A stretch of 64,000 bases of DNA from an uncultured Clostridia bacterium (GTDB lineage Bacteria; Bacillota; Clostridia; Christensenellales; DTU072), in assembly GCA_946621465.1 (NCBI GenBank), contig CAMOOO010000007.1, forward strand, positions 44,649 to 108,648, in the 5' to 3' direction. The notes beneath the pieces are model-generated. The model saw only the letters and a list, made by a program, of their open reading frames with translations, ran no database searches and had not been told where the DNA came from. How positions within the stretch are numbered: position 1 is the stretch's first letter; each line of letters begins with the position of its first letter. Positions 9,271 to 18,049 of the stretch are shown here, in pieces. The position numbers and the translations under genes were made by a program.

Positions 9271-9298
9271 ATTCTACCATATTTTTATTCGGTTACAA
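9271..9298 (-). promoter_or_regulatory. Promoter for the two-gene oxidoreductase operon
   Basis: On the minus strand TTGTAA (9293-9298) is followed after 16 nt by TAGAAT (9271-9276), with TGG directly before the -10 (extended -10). The predicted start of transcription is about 75 nt upstream of the ATG at 9194. Confidence 0.6.
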
Positions 9299-9334
9299 GA
9301 TGCTACCGAAAACAGAGGACGGCAAACCTGCCGG

Positions 9335-9796
9335 CTATTTGATTTCCTGAACGAACGTGTCTATCTGCCGGTCGCTGTTTAGTATCATGCCATCGACGAC
9401 GGAAGCGTCGGTACTCGCCTTCAAATCTATTTTGGCCCTGCCAAGTCCGCTCCCTCCGCTCGTTGCCCAAAGTACGATCTCCTTTCCTGAAAAATCATAC
9501 GTCTCCAAAAAGGTATTGATGATCGTCGGCGCGGTATACCACCAAACGGGGTACCCGAGTAATATTCTGTCATAGGCGGACAGGTCCAATTCGTCCTTTA
9601 TTATTGCCGGTCTGGAGGTTTTATCTTTCATCTCCAACGTGCTTCTTGATTGTTTATCCATCCAGTTCAGGTCTGCGTCCGTATAGGGGACGGCGGGTTT
9701 AATTTCGTAGACGTCGCACCCGAGTTTGCTCGCCAACGTTTTTGCCGCGCGCGCCGTCGTTCCCGTCGCGCTGAAATAGGCTACCAAGGTCTTCAT
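9335..9796 (-). CDS. Flavodoxin
   Basis: 153 aa, FMN-binding electron carrier of the Flavodoxin_4 type. The N-terminal phosphate loop is YFSATGTTARAAK (residues 7-19). GYPVWWYTAPTIINTFLE and WATSGGSGLG contact the flavin in this family. It can replace ferredoxin under iron limitation or serve a specific reductase. It is followed on the same strand by downstream genes only; it ends 140 nt before the promoter of the oxidoreductase pair and starts 24 nt after the ABM protein stop, so it is the last gene of the 10.6-9.3 kb run. Confidence 0.9.
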   Translation of the reverse strand: MKTLVAYFSATGTTARAAKTLASKLGCDVYEIKPAVPYTDADLNWMDKQSRSTLEMKDKTSRPAIIKDELDLSAYDRILLGYPVWWYTAPTIINTFLETYDFSGKEIVLWATSGGSGLGRAKIDLKASTDASVVDGMILNSDRQIDTFVQEIK

Positions 9797-9820
9797 TTTT
9801 TTACTCTCCTTTTTTATCTC

Positions 9821-10147
9821 TTATTTCTTAATAAACTTTTCATCCGACTGTGGAGCGTCCGCCGAATAATATCGTTCCGCCGTCATATGAAGGTCGTATT
9901 TTTCGCGCAGATCCGTAATGGTTTTCATCATGGGAGAAGCGTGGTGAACGTCGAGTGCTTCTTGACTGACCCAACTGTCAATAAGAAGAATGGTTTCGGG
10001 GTCGTCAAAAGTCCGATAATACTCGTATCGCAGATTGCCGCTTTCTTTCCGTATGGCGTCCACCGTGCCGCTTTTTATCATCTCACGCGCGAATTTTTCG
10101 GCGTTGCCGCCCGTGCCGGTATACCTGATATTGATCGTTATCTCCAT
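9821..10147 (-). CDS. Antibiotic-biosynthesis-monooxygenase (ABM) domain protein
   Basis: 108-aa single ferredoxin-like ABM domain: NIRYTGTGGNAEKFAREM at the start, LRYEYYRTFDDPETILLIDSW in the central sheet and HHASPMM near the end. In other bacteria such proteins are quinol or heme-linked monooxygenases, or small quinone-handling proteins. Here it lies between a flavodoxin and a GNAT enzyme, which fits a redox or detoxification role but gives no substrate. Confidence 0.8.
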   Translation of the reverse strand: MEITINIRYTGTGGNAEKFAREMIKSGTVDAIRKESGNLRYEYYRTFDDPETILLIDSWVSQEALDVHHASPMMKTITDLREKYDLHMTAERYYSADAPQSDEKFIKK

Positions 10148-10166
10148 TTTTTCTCCCTGTCGGCGT

Positions 10167-10649
10167 TCATAATTCTATATAATAGGGACAGATATTTTCG
10201 TAACGTCCGTCCTTCATTCTGAATCCGCGCGGAATGACCCCCAATTGATGAAACCCCAGTCTTTCGTAAAGTCGTCTTGCCGCCACGTTCGTTTCCACAA
10301 CGGCGTTGAATTGCAGTATCAAAAAGCCGAGCTTTTTTGCCTGTGCCATACAGTCAAGAACGAGTTTTTCGCCGATATGTTTCCCACGCATCTGCGAAAG
10401 GACGGCGTAACTTGCGTTGCAAATATGTCCGCATCGTCCCACGTTATTGGGGTGCAGGATATATAGACCCACGACCCTCTCGTCTTCATCCACCGCCACT
10501 CCGCAATAACTCTGCGACGAGAAGAATTTTTTTCCATCGTTTAACCCCAGCGGATCTTCCTGCGGAAAGGCATTTCCGCTGTTTACTACCTCGTTCCAAA
10601 TAGCGATCATATGTCCCAGGTCTTTTTGTTCGTATTGTCTGACAATCAT
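10167..10649 (-). CDS. GNAT family N-acetyltransferase
   Basis: 160 aa. Acetyl-CoA-binding motif A is MRGKHIGEKLVLDCMAQAKKLG (QxxGxG/A type). Motif B is AARRLYERLGFHQLG, and VGLYILHPNN precedes motif A. The fold resembles the YhbS/phosphinothricin acetyltransferase-like group with NVAARRLYERLGF. The acceptor is unknown. It starts a short gene run with the ABM protein and flavodoxin (19 and 24 nt gaps). Confidence 0.85.
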   Translation of the reverse strand: MIVRQYEQKDLGHMIAIWNEVVNSGNAFPQEDPLGLNDGKKFFSSQSYCGVAVDEDERVVGLYILHPNNVGRCGHICNASYAVLSQMRGKHIGEKLVLDCMAQAKKLGFLILQFNAVVETNVAARRLYERLGFHQLGVIPRGFRMKDGRYENICPYYIEL

Positions 10650-10667
10650 TTTATGGTGGTCCCTTTA

Positions 10668-12029
10668 TCAATCACTTTCGATGACTTTTATCGTCTCGTC
10701 GGCGAACATCGTGCCGAGTTTAAGCATGCTCATGGAGTCGTAGTGCGCTTTATCCGGGCAATCCGCCGGCTCTTTGTCATATTCAAGCCCTGCGGCAATG
10801 GTGTCAAGATAGATATATTTTCCCACCGATTCCGCATTCTTCTTTTTCCCTTCGTTGACTACCTTATAGAGGGGCCAGTAGGGACTGTCGGAAATGCCGG
10901 CATCCAAAAACCAGATGCCTTTGTCCGAGGCGTAGTCAGAAAACTCCTTTCTGACGTCGCAAATCAGGTTCTCCGATCTCTTAGCATAGGGCGCTGCGTA
11001 TACGCCGAAGGCATCCGACTCGCCCTGCATCCAGCACATAACGTAAATTTTCGGGTCGTAGTTCTTTTTCTTCAGATAGTCCAAACACCCCCTGGTGAAG
11101 TTGACGAACGCTTTATAAAGTTCTCCCGTCCTTCCGTCCGAAGAAGGCGAAAGCCACTGCGTGTGCAGATCAGAGCCGCCCCAAGCGTATTTGATAATAA
11201 AGATTTTTTCGTCGGGATAGCGACGGCTAAGCGCGTCCGCAAGTCCCAGCTCCGGCCCGTAAAAAGCTCTTTTTACGTCGCCCCCCTCTCCTGCCGACAG
11301 ATACTCGAACGCTCCGCCCGAAGAAGTCGCGCCGTTGTAATTAAAGTAGTTGATCATTACGTTCTCGTACCCGGACGTGTAGCGCATAAACTCCTCTTCC
11401 GACGCGTACTTTTTAAGATAAGCCACGCGAGAAACGCCCTCGGCGTTCGACTGACCGTTCAAGAGGATGACTTTGACCTTTTGTCCATTCCCTTGCGGCA
11501 AGGTGTCTCTGATAAAGAAGTCTTTTACCACCGGCGCTTCTGCGCTGGGAGAAAAGGCATTGTAAAAAATCGTCGCAAGAACAGCCGAAGCGTACATCGA
11601 ACAAAAGATAACGGAGCTGACCAGCGGCGAAAGGATCCCGTTACTGCGGAAGAAAGTCAAGAGAAACAACGACCCGACCAAAGTTGCCAGGATAATAACC
11701 GAGAGGTTGTAGCCCCTTGCTCCGCCTCTTTTTAACGTTATCAAACACAGCGCCAAAAAATAAAGGACAAGCAGGGAGAGAGAAACGATCACCCAGCGAA
11801 TGACAAAAACCTTGTCCGTAACGTTCGTCGGCGAAAGAAATGCCGTTGTCCAAGCTGAAAAGATAACGATACATACGCCGATACCGACGCCGATTATAGA
11901 GGCTCTTTTTGCATTCCAATCTCCGAAATAATACTTTCTGAACGGTATCAAAAGGGCCGCGATAGCGAGAACGGACAACAGTCCGCCCAGCCAAAAGAAA
12001 ATCTGACTGTTAATAAGTGCGTTTGCCAT
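10668..12029 (-). CDS. Membrane-anchored SGNH/CE6-like acetylesterase (SASA domain)
   Basis: 453 aa in two parts. Residues 1-155 hold about five hydrophobic spans (for example LGGLLSVLAIAALLIPF). Residues ~175-450 form a sialate O-acetylesterase-like SGNH hydrolase: block I LLNGQSNAEG with the nucleophile Ser, a GGSDL block, CWMQGESDA, and DKAHYDS with the likely catalytic His. CE6 and SASA enzymes remove acetyl groups from sugars. The fusion with five spans is unusual and places the enzyme at the membrane, probably to de-acetylate a surface or dietary glycan. Confidence 0.75.
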   Translation of the reverse strand: MANALINSQIFFWLGGLLSVLAIAALLIPFRKYYFGDWNAKRASIIGVGIGVCIVIFSAWTTAFLSPTNVTDKVFVIRWVIVSLSLLVLYFLALCLITLKRGGARGYNLSVIILATLVGSLFLLTFFRSNGILSPLVSSVIFCSMYASAVLATIFYNAFSPSAEAPVVKDFFIRDTLPQGNGQKVKVILLNGQSNAEGVSRVAYLKKYASEEEFMRYTSGYENVMINYFNYNGATSSGGAFEYLSAGEGGDVKRAFYGPELGLADALSRRYPDEKIFIIKYAWGGSDLHTQWLSPSSDGRTGELYKAFVNFTRGCLDYLKKKNYDPKIYVMCWMQGESDAFGVYAAPYAKRSENLICDVRKEFSDYASDKGIWFLDAGISDSPYWPLYKVVNEGKKKNAESVGKYIYLDTIAAGLEYDKEPADCPDKAHYDSMSMLKLGTMFADETIKVIESD

Positions 12030-12061
12030 AATAACCTCTTCCTAAAATACTTTATTCATAA

Positions 12062-13087
12062 TCAGTGCGTCTGACCATAGCAGTCGATTTTGCCGTTATC
12101 GCCGATGACGGCAAGCACACCGTTTTCTTTATCCGTTGTATAAAACATCGGTTTGCAGATACGCTCGATACGCATCAGCACCATACGATTGACATAATCG
12201 TGACGGTTGGTGATGACGCAGATTTCCGGCGAAAGAGTTTTTATAAAGTTTTTGGTGCTGGAGCCTTCGTTGCTGTGGTGACCGACTTTTAAGAGATGCA
12301 CTTCTCCGATCTGAGGAGCGAGACGGTCTTCGTCGCCGGACAGGTTATCCATGTCGCCGGCAAGGAATACTCTCGTTCCGTTTTTCTCTACAAGTACGCC
12401 GAGAGAATGGTCGTTTTCGCCCACCTTTTCCCCGGTGTCGGGATCGGTGGTATTGATGAGGGTGATGGTAAAGTTACCCAGCATAAAGGGAGTGCCGTCC
12501 ATTTCCGAAACGATGGGGACACCACGCTCGTTGAGGGCGTTTACCATCTGATCGTAGACCTCTTGGTTGTCCCATTTTTCTATCTCGTAGTCCTTTACTT
12601 TGGAGCTGTCGTATTTTTTCAGATAGGCACGATCCACGGTGATATCGGGGTCGAGAATGACGGTATCGAAGCCGCCGATGTGGTCGGAGTGGCTGTGGGT
12701 TCCCAGGACGAAATCAAGATGAACCTTTCCGTTCTCATCCGCCGCCCATTTCTTCAGATAGGCGACAACTTTATCTTCATACCCATCCAGTTCCAGGTTG
12801 GAAAAGCCTCGTGGATTGTCGCTGTCCTCCGCCGCGTCGATCAAGGCGAAGTGTCCGTCGCTCTCGAGCAAGATAGCGTCCGATCCGCCGGTACTTAAAA
12901 AGTGTATTTTATCCGGCGCGGAAATCGCTTCCTCGTTTACCGCCGGCAAGGGAGCGGAGCGCAACTTCCTGTCCAACGAAATAAGAGGCGCAAAAACGAT
13001 CAACAAAGTTATTCCCGCGACCAGTAATACCGCCGCTATAATCAATATGACCATTGTCTTTTTACTCATTTTCTTCTTATTTTTCAT
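12062..13087 (-). CDS. Membrane-anchored metallo-beta-lactamase-fold hydrolase (ComEC C-domain-like)
   Basis: 341 aa. A lysine-rich start followed by one span (VILIIAAVLLVAGITLLIVF, residues ~13-32) anchors it outside the cell. The hydrolase domain carries the zinc motif HSHSDHIGG, LAGDMDN and VGHHSNEGS, the arrangement of ComEC/Rec2-like exported domains. Substrate unknown; nucleic acid or phosphodiester are candidates from the family. It has its own lead gap of 66 nt from the downstream end of the next operon. Confidence 0.8.
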   Translation of the reverse strand: MKNKKKMSKKTMVILIIAAVLLVAGITLLIVFAPLISLDRKLRSAPLPAVNEEAISAPDKIHFLSTGGSDAILLESDGHFALIDAAEDSDNPRGFSNLELDGYEDKVVAYLKKWAADENGKVHLDFVLGTHSHSDHIGGFDTVILDPDITVDRAYLKKYDSSKVKDYEIEKWDNQEVYDQMVNALNERGVPIVSEMDGTPFMLGNFTITLINTTDPDTGEKVGENDHSLGVLVEKNGTRVFLAGDMDNLSGDEDRLAPQIGEVHLLKVGHHSNEGSSTKNFIKTLSPEICVITNRHDYVNRMVLMRIERICKPMFYTTDKENGVLAVIGDNGKIDCYGQTH

Positions 13088-13153
13088 ACAATCATCTCCA
13101 AATAGCGCCGATTGGGTTCTTATATTTTTCTTTTTGGTATTCCAAAGTTAATT

Positions 13154-14419
13154 TTATATTTCAATTAAAGGGATATCCGTCATGTTTATTAAGCGGCGGA
13201 GGGACAGGCGGCGTCGCATATAGGGGTGGTAATAAAAGGCTTCTTTAATCAGCTCCCGGCTTTTTCCGATATCCTTATAGGTTAGCTTGCAACCGGCCTT
13301 TTTCATGGCGGCGTAAACTTCTTCATAGCGCGGAACGGAGCGAACGACGTCCTTTATCGCGGAAAAGTTTTTTTCAATCAGGGTCGGGTCGATGCCGTCC
13401 GTTATGGTATCGGGAGTGTTGAGTTTCATCATGTCGGGCGCGAGGGCGCCGTAGGTTTTTTTGATGTCTTCCCAGTCGTTTCGTTCCGGGAAGGCGGTCA
13501 CGCTGTCGCGTGCAAGAATGCTGTCGTACTGCTTCAGCATAAGTAGCGTCATTACACCCACGTCTTCGCCGTGATAGTTGGGGACTTTGTTTTCGATCAG
13601 TTCTTTGCATTCAACGTAGTGCGCCATGATATGTTCGGTGCCGCTCCCGGGACGGGAAGTCTTGGTAAAACTCATGGCAATGCCCGTTAAAAGCAGGCCT
13701 TCGAAAATTTTCTTTGCCCCTTCCTCACTCTCCGCTGTCACTTTATCCGCCATAGAAAAGACGGTGTTGGTTGCTTTGGCGGTCAATGCCGCTACACGAG
13801 AGCAGTAGCTCTCTCCGGTAATAAGACGCGACACCTGCCAGTCAATAAGGGCGACGTACTTTGCCATCATATCCCCGAACCCGGCGCTCTTCAGTTCGAC
13901 GGGGGAACGGGCTAAGACGGCGGTATCGGCAATGATGACTTCGGGGCATTTTGCTTCGTACGTGATCTTGAAATTATGATCTACGATGGGGGCGGAATAG
14001 GAAGCGAAGCCGTCCATACTTGGGGCGGTCGCGTACAGGCAGAGTTTTTTATCCGCCTCGGCGCATGCCTTTCGGCAGGTATCGTGTATCGACCCCGTCC
14101 CCACGGCGAGGACGCCCTCTATCCCCTGCTCAAAATAGCTCTTAATCCGGCGCACTTCCGTCATCGTCGCAACGCGGAGGGTCGGATAGATATGCTTCGT
14201 TACCCGAAACCCGTTCAAACTTTTTTCTATTCCTTCCGCCGCGGAAAGGGTGGTTTCGTCGGCGACAAGGAGCAGGCTTTTTCCAAACCCGTTCTCCTCT
14301 AAAATGCGTCCTACGTCGGCGGTAATACCGCTACCGATACAGATATCTCCTATCAGACACTGGTGCTTTTGTCCGCACGGGCAGTTTTCGTATTGCTTGA
14401 TCAGTTGTCCAAAGTCCAT
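13154..14419 (-). CDS. sn-Glycerol-1-phosphate dehydrogenase family protein (AraM/EgsA-like)
   Basis: 421 aa of the iron-alcohol-dehydrogenase-like superfamily. NAD(P)-binding: AVGTGSIHDTCRKACA. Then APSMDGFASYSAP, the GFGDMMAKYVALIDWQ block with the metal Asp, SGTEHIMAHYVE with the first metal His and NYHGEDVG with the second. Known members interconvert DHAP and glycerol-1-phosphate. A short Cys-rich N-terminal part (CPCGQKHQC) precedes the domain. It overlaps the diesterase gene upstream by 19 nt, so it probably returns glycerol-1-phosphate released by that enzyme to DHAP. Confidence 0.85.
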   Translation of the reverse strand: MDFGQLIKQYENCPCGQKHQCLIGDICIGSGITADVGRILEENGFGKSLLLVADETTLSAAEGIEKSLNGFRVTKHIYPTLRVATMTEVRRIKSYFEQGIEGVLAVGTGSIHDTCRKACAEADKKLCLYATAPSMDGFASYSAPIVDHNFKITYEAKCPEVIIADTAVLARSPVELKSAGFGDMMAKYVALIDWQVSRLITGESYCSRVAALTAKATNTVFSMADKVTAESEEGAKKIFEGLLLTGIAMSFTKTSRPGSGTEHIMAHYVECKELIENKVPNYHGEDVGVMTLLMLKQYDSILARDSVTAFPERNDWEDIKKTYGALAPDMMKLNTPDTITDGIDPTLIEKNFSAIKDVVRSVPRYEEVYAAMKKAGCKLTYKDIGKSRELIKEAFYYHPYMRRRLSLRRLINMTDIPLIEI

Positions 14420-15183
14420 TCCTCTGCTCCTTTGACTTTGCCTATTTTACGCCCCAGCACTTTCATCGCCGGAACCGGATCGTTGGCTGTAATAAGATTG
14501 CATTCTTTCTTGGACAAAAACCTCCTGACGTCCTTCTCGTTATCAGCGCAAAACATATGGGTGGGGAACCCGTGCCGGGCGTACAGCGGATAAAAGATGG
14601 ACCTGACCTGGCTAAGGTTCATGCCGATCTCGTCGTAGTAGCGATAGGGGTCTTTTCCGTGGTATTTCATGCTACCTTTCAGATACCCCATCGTTCTGCC
14701 GCCGTATTTCGTCTTGATATACTCGACGATACGGGTATCCCACAGATAGAAAAAGGCATTCTCGAACAGTCCGTATTTCTTTAACATAGCAACGGCGATA
14801 TCGGCGCATTCTTCGGTGCTGATCTTAAGTTCCGTTCCCATATGGATATCCGGTCTTTTTCTCGCCGCTAATGCACACAGTTCTTCAAAGGTAGGCACCG
14901 TCAAACCGCACGAAAGGTATTTGTTGCCGAACTTCTTGGTATAGGCGGGGTTGAGCCGCTGTTTGATTTCTTGCAGCGTCAGGTCGGCAATCTCGACGTC
15001 CACGTCGCAGGTGCGCTTGGCGTTACTGTCGTGCATAAGCACGGGGATCTTATCCTTTGTCAATCTGATATCGAATTCCACCGCGTCCACGCCGAGGTCC
15101 ATTGCGCCCTCGTATGAAATCATGGTGTTCTCCGGATAGACGGCGCAGTACCCTCTATGCCCTTCAATAAGTATCTCTTTCAT
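14401..15183 (-). CDS. Glycerophosphodiester phosphodiesterase
   Basis: 260 aa, no signal peptide, hence cytoplasmic. Conserved metal and phosphate residues are all present: EGHRGYCAVYPENT (His9, Arg10, PENT), AVEFDIRLTKD (Glu/Asp pair) and LMHDS. It hydrolyses glycerophosphodiesters to glycerol phosphate and an alcohol. It overlaps the glycerol-1-phosphate dehydrogenase gene by 19 nt and follows the phosphoesterase lipoprotein by 8 nt, so carrier, lipoprotein, diesterase and dehydrogenase form one operon. Confidence 0.9.
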   Translation of the reverse strand: MKEILIEGHRGYCAVYPENTMISYEGAMDLGVDAVEFDIRLTKDKIPVLMHDSNAKRTCDVDVEIADLTLQEIKQRLNPAYTKKFGNKYLSCGLTVPTFEELCALAARKRPDIHMGTELKISTEECADIAVAMLKKYGLFENAFFYLWDTRIVEYIKTKYGGRTMGYLKGSMKYHGKDPYRYYDEIGMNLSQVRSIFYPLYARHGFPTHMFCADNEKDVRRFLSKKECNLITANDPVPAMKVLGRKIGKVKGAEEWTLDN

Positions 15184-15191
15184 CTCTTCTC

Positions 15192-16079
15192 CTATTTAAT
15201 TGTCACAACGCGCACACTGTCCAGACCAACGACGTATTGGGGGATATTCCCGACCCTGGTTTCAAAGTCGATGTGCAGGTGACCGCAAAGTATGCCTTTT
15301 ATGTTTTCCTGTCCGATAATGTATTCAAAAGATTCATACGTTATCTCGTCCGCTTTTTGGGAGCGGTATTTATCTTCGGGGTAATTTTTCATCAAATCTT
15401 CCGGCACTGCCATAAGGTAAGCCGCGCCGTCGTCGACGATGCTGGCGTCGTACAGTTCTTTGGTATAAAGGGGAACGTGGACAAGCAGGATAATCGGCTT
15501 ACCCGTCGCAACGACCTCTTTTAATTGGGCAAGCTGCGTTGCCGTCATTTTGTGATCGGAGTTGTCGATACCTACGAAACACACGCCGTTTATTTCCTCG
15601 CAAAAGAAGCTGAGGTCCCGTCCTGCTACCGCAGAGAGTTTTTTGTAATAGTCGCTGTTTACGTCCTCCGGTTCGTGATTCCCCGGAACGTACAGGCAGT
15701 CCGTTTCTGCAAAAAACACACCTGCGCGCTCGATATTGGCGTCGGTGGGAAAATCCATCAAGTCTCCGGTGTGGACGATGCGCCAGCCGTTTTCTTTTGC
15801 CATAGAGGCGACGTATTGGAGCTTTTGTTCCTGCAAGTTATCAAAACGCTTGGTGCGCTTTTTGCCCTGCTTTTTCACCTCTTTGGTATCGCTGTCACTA
15901 TACAAAGTCAGGTGCGTATCGCTGGTATGGAGGACGGTGAACGTCACTTCCGCGCCGGCGTCTATCTCCGAATAAAGCACCGTCATATCCAGTTTCTTTT
16001 GGCACCCCGTCATGCCCACAACGATGGTTATTGCCAGTGTGAGAATGAGAAAAAGGGCAAGTACTTTTTTATTTTTCAT
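15192..16079 (-). CDS. Calcineurin-like metallophosphoesterase lipoprotein
   Basis: 295 aa. A lipoprotein signal runs to the lipobox VGMTGC. The phosphoesterase domain has the metal motifs HTSDTHL, HTGDLMDFP, VPGNHEPE, LVHVP and ILCGHLHID in canonical order. It probably acts outside the membrane on phosphate esters or diesters. I place the start at ATG 16079 (GAGG 6 nt upstream) rather than at an ATG 12 nt earlier. The gene then overlaps the MFS gene end by 11 nt, which shows coupling with the carrier. Confidence 0.85.
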   Translation of the reverse strand: MKNKKVLALFLILTLAITIVVGMTGCQKKLDMTVLYSEIDAGAEVTFTVLHTSDTHLTLYSDSDTKEVKKQGKKRTKRFDNLQEQKLQYVASMAKENGWRIVHTGDLMDFPTDANIERAGVFFAETDCLYVPGNHEPEDVNSDYYKKLSAVAGRDLSFFCEEINGVCFVGIDNSDHKMTATQLAQLKEVVATGKPIILLVHVPLYTKELYDASIVDDGAAYLMAVPEDLMKNYPEDKYRSQKADEITYESFEYIIGQENIKGILCGHLHIDFETRVGNIPQYVVGLDSVRVVTIK

Positions 16080-17943
16080 CGGCAACCTCATATTTGTCTT
16101 TGTCTTTCATAAAACGAGAGGAGGCAATAAAATCGGCGCGGAACTTCTCCTCGTCGAAGTCGCCCCCCTTTCTCTTTCGTTTTTCCACCTGCGACTCCAG
16201 TCTCTTTTCTTCCACGGCGAGATTGGAGAGGAAAATGTTTCTGTCCGAGAGGAATTTTTCTCTGTCGCACCGGGCTTTGGCTTCGTCATAAAACTCCATG
16301 ACCTTGTTACATACTTCCCTCTTTTCGTCGACGTTCTTCTTCAAAAAGTCGCTTCCGCCTTCGTAGGCGTCCAATACCGCTTTTATGTTGAGGATATCGT
16401 CGTCGGTCAGACATCCGTCCTTCAGATCGGTCTCCGCCGCGCGGATATGAAGTACGCGAACGATGTCGGCGTGCTTTTTCTCATCGAGATCCCAAAAGAA
16501 GAAGGGAATGGACGCAAGCACGGCGCCGATAAGTCCGAGTAACGTATAGTAGAAGTAGGCGTTGGACAGGGTATCCGTATTACGGAACACAACGTCGAAT
16601 TCGTCGGTCAGTTTGATCCCGGCAAAGGACAAAAACAGCGGCGAAAGGATGCCCGTAAACAGTCCGACGACGGTCAGGATGATATTGAAATAATTGGTCC
16701 ACGTCCCTTCCAGACGCAGTCCCGAACGGTACTGCTCGTAGTCGAGAGCGTCGCTGGTCATCACCGTCGTGACGATGGCAATGCCTAGGGTGAAGTTCTG
16801 CCCGTAGATACAGAACAGCGCGATAACGGGATAACTTTTGCACACCAAAAGTTGAATTGCCGCCATCAAAACGAAAAAGAGGTTGCCAAAGCAGATGGCT
16901 TTTTTCTTGCCCACTTTTTTATAGACCATAGGCCCTAAAATAAGCGCCGGGAGATAGGCGGTGCCAAGGACTGCGCTGAGTACGCCGTATAACACGCCCC
17001 CTAAATTTCCGCCGATGGAATACATACAGATCCACTGATAGAAATTGATAACGCCGCGGAAGCCGGTAAAGGCGCTATAAAGGATCATCAGCCAAAAATA
17101 CTTGTTTTTTGCCAGTGCCTTTATCCCCTGCACAAATCCGACTTTGGCTACGTTATTGACGGAAAGTACGGCGCGTTCTTTGGTGTGGAGATAGGTCATA
17201 AGCACGCAAAAAAATGCGCCTACACCGCAGACGGGGAAAAAGATACGGTAAATAAGGGGCTGGTACTGACCGCTCTCCCCCGCCACCCATACGGCGATAA
17301 TCGGCAATATGGTGTTGATTACGCTACTGGGTATCTGCCCGAGGGTGCTGTGGACGGAGTTGATATTGGTCCGTTCCTGTGAATTGGAGGTGATGGTCTG
17401 TTGTATCCCGGTGATTGCCTGCGCCGTGAATTGAGAAAAGGAAATACCTATCTGTAACAACACGAACATAGCGATAATACCCCAGGAAAAGATCAACGTA
17501 TCCGCTTCTCCGTTGAGGTAAGGGATGATAGGAAGGGGCATTTCAAACGCCACAGCGTCCATCCACCCTCTCGGAATAAAAGGTATTAGGCAATAACTGA
17601 CCGCGCTGACCGCCGTCGGCCAAAGTAAAAAGGGTTTGAATTTTCCTTTTTTACTGTTACTATTATCGATAATCATGGAAAAGATGGGAGAACGGATGAG
17701 GGTAATGATCGCGCCCACCCAGCCGAGGATAAGCACCAGTCCGGGCGTCATTCTGAAATAAGCGTTCATCAGCGGCAACGTCGCTACCAGTCCGACCCAG
17801 GCGGTAAAGATGTTCATAAACGACGTACTCGCCACTCCGGCGGTAAAGGCCGCTATCTCTTTGTAACTGACCTGATACCCCTGCGGCGGCCGACGCCAGT
17901 ACTCTTTCAGTTTATAATATCCGCCAATCAATTTCTCTTTCAT
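16069..17943 (-). CDS. MFS/GPH-family sugar (glycoside) carrier with cytoplasmic C-terminal extension
   Basis: 624 aa from ATG 17943 (AAAGGG upstream; a GTG 6 nt earlier is less likely). The first ~480 residues hold about 12 spans with features of glycoside-pentoside-hexuronide symporters: MTPGLVLILGWVGAIITLIRSPIFSMIIDNS in the first repeat and a DALDYEQYRSGLRLEGTW-type loop after span 10. The last ~140 residues are charged, with coiled-coil propensity (EKREVCNKVMEFYDEAKAR), which is unusual for the family. By operon context it imports a glycerophosphodiester or glycosyl-glycerol rather than a simple sugar. Confidence 0.75.
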   Translation of the reverse strand: MKEKLIGGYYKLKEYWRRPPQGYQVSYKEIAAFTAGVASTSFMNIFTAWVGLVATLPLMNAYFRMTPGLVLILGWVGAIITLIRSPIFSMIIDNSNSKKGKFKPFLLWPTAVSAVSYCLIPFIPRGWMDAVAFEMPLPIIPYLNGEADTLIFSWGIIAMFVLLQIGISFSQFTAQAITGIQQTITSNSQERTNINSVHSTLGQIPSSVINTILPIIAVWVAGESGQYQPLIYRIFFPVCGVGAFFCVLMTYLHTKERAVLSVNNVAKVGFVQGIKALAKNKYFWLMILYSAFTGFRGVINFYQWICMYSIGGNLGGVLYGVLSAVLGTAYLPALILGPMVYKKVGKKKAICFGNLFFVLMAAIQLLVCKSYPVIALFCIYGQNFTLGIAIVTTVMTSDALDYEQYRSGLRLEGTWTNYFNIILTVVGLFTGILSPLFLSFAGIKLTDEFDVVFRNTDTLSNAYFYYTLLGLIGAVLASIPFFFWDLDEKKHADIVRVLHIRAAETDLKDGCLTDDDILNIKAVLDAYEGGSDFLKKNVDEKREVCNKVMEFYDEAKARCDREKFLSDRNIFLSNLAVEEKRLESQVEKRKRKGGDFDEEKFRADFIASSRFMKDKDKYEVADEK

Positions 17944-18013
17944 GCGCACGCCCTTTATAAAAAGTAATAGCTTATTTTATGATACTATATTTTTTGCATT
18001 TTGAAAAGCCCCA

Positions 18014-18042
18014 TTGTGCAAAAGAAAGTCACATGTTATAAT
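18014..18042 (+). promoter_or_regulatory. Extended -10 promoter-like sequence before a gene fragment
   Basis: TTGTGC (18014-18019), a 17-nt spacer and TATAAT (18037-18042) preceded by TGT give a good extended -10 promoter. Its start point would fall at the ATG at 18050, leaving no room for a ribosome binding site. It may therefore drive the acetyltransferase at 18524 or be a relic. Confidence 0.45.
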
Positions 18043-18049
18043 ATTTTTA

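Noticed and set aside
10611-11735. A 374-codon + strand frame opposite the SGNH esterase
   Set aside because: Antisense shadow; the minus-strand product has all catalytic blocks.
14401-14419. Sequencing error causing the 19-nt overlap of diesterase and dehydrogenase genes
   Set aside because: Both proteins are complete with normal ends and starts; overlaps of this size are common in this genome (for example hdrA/mvhD).
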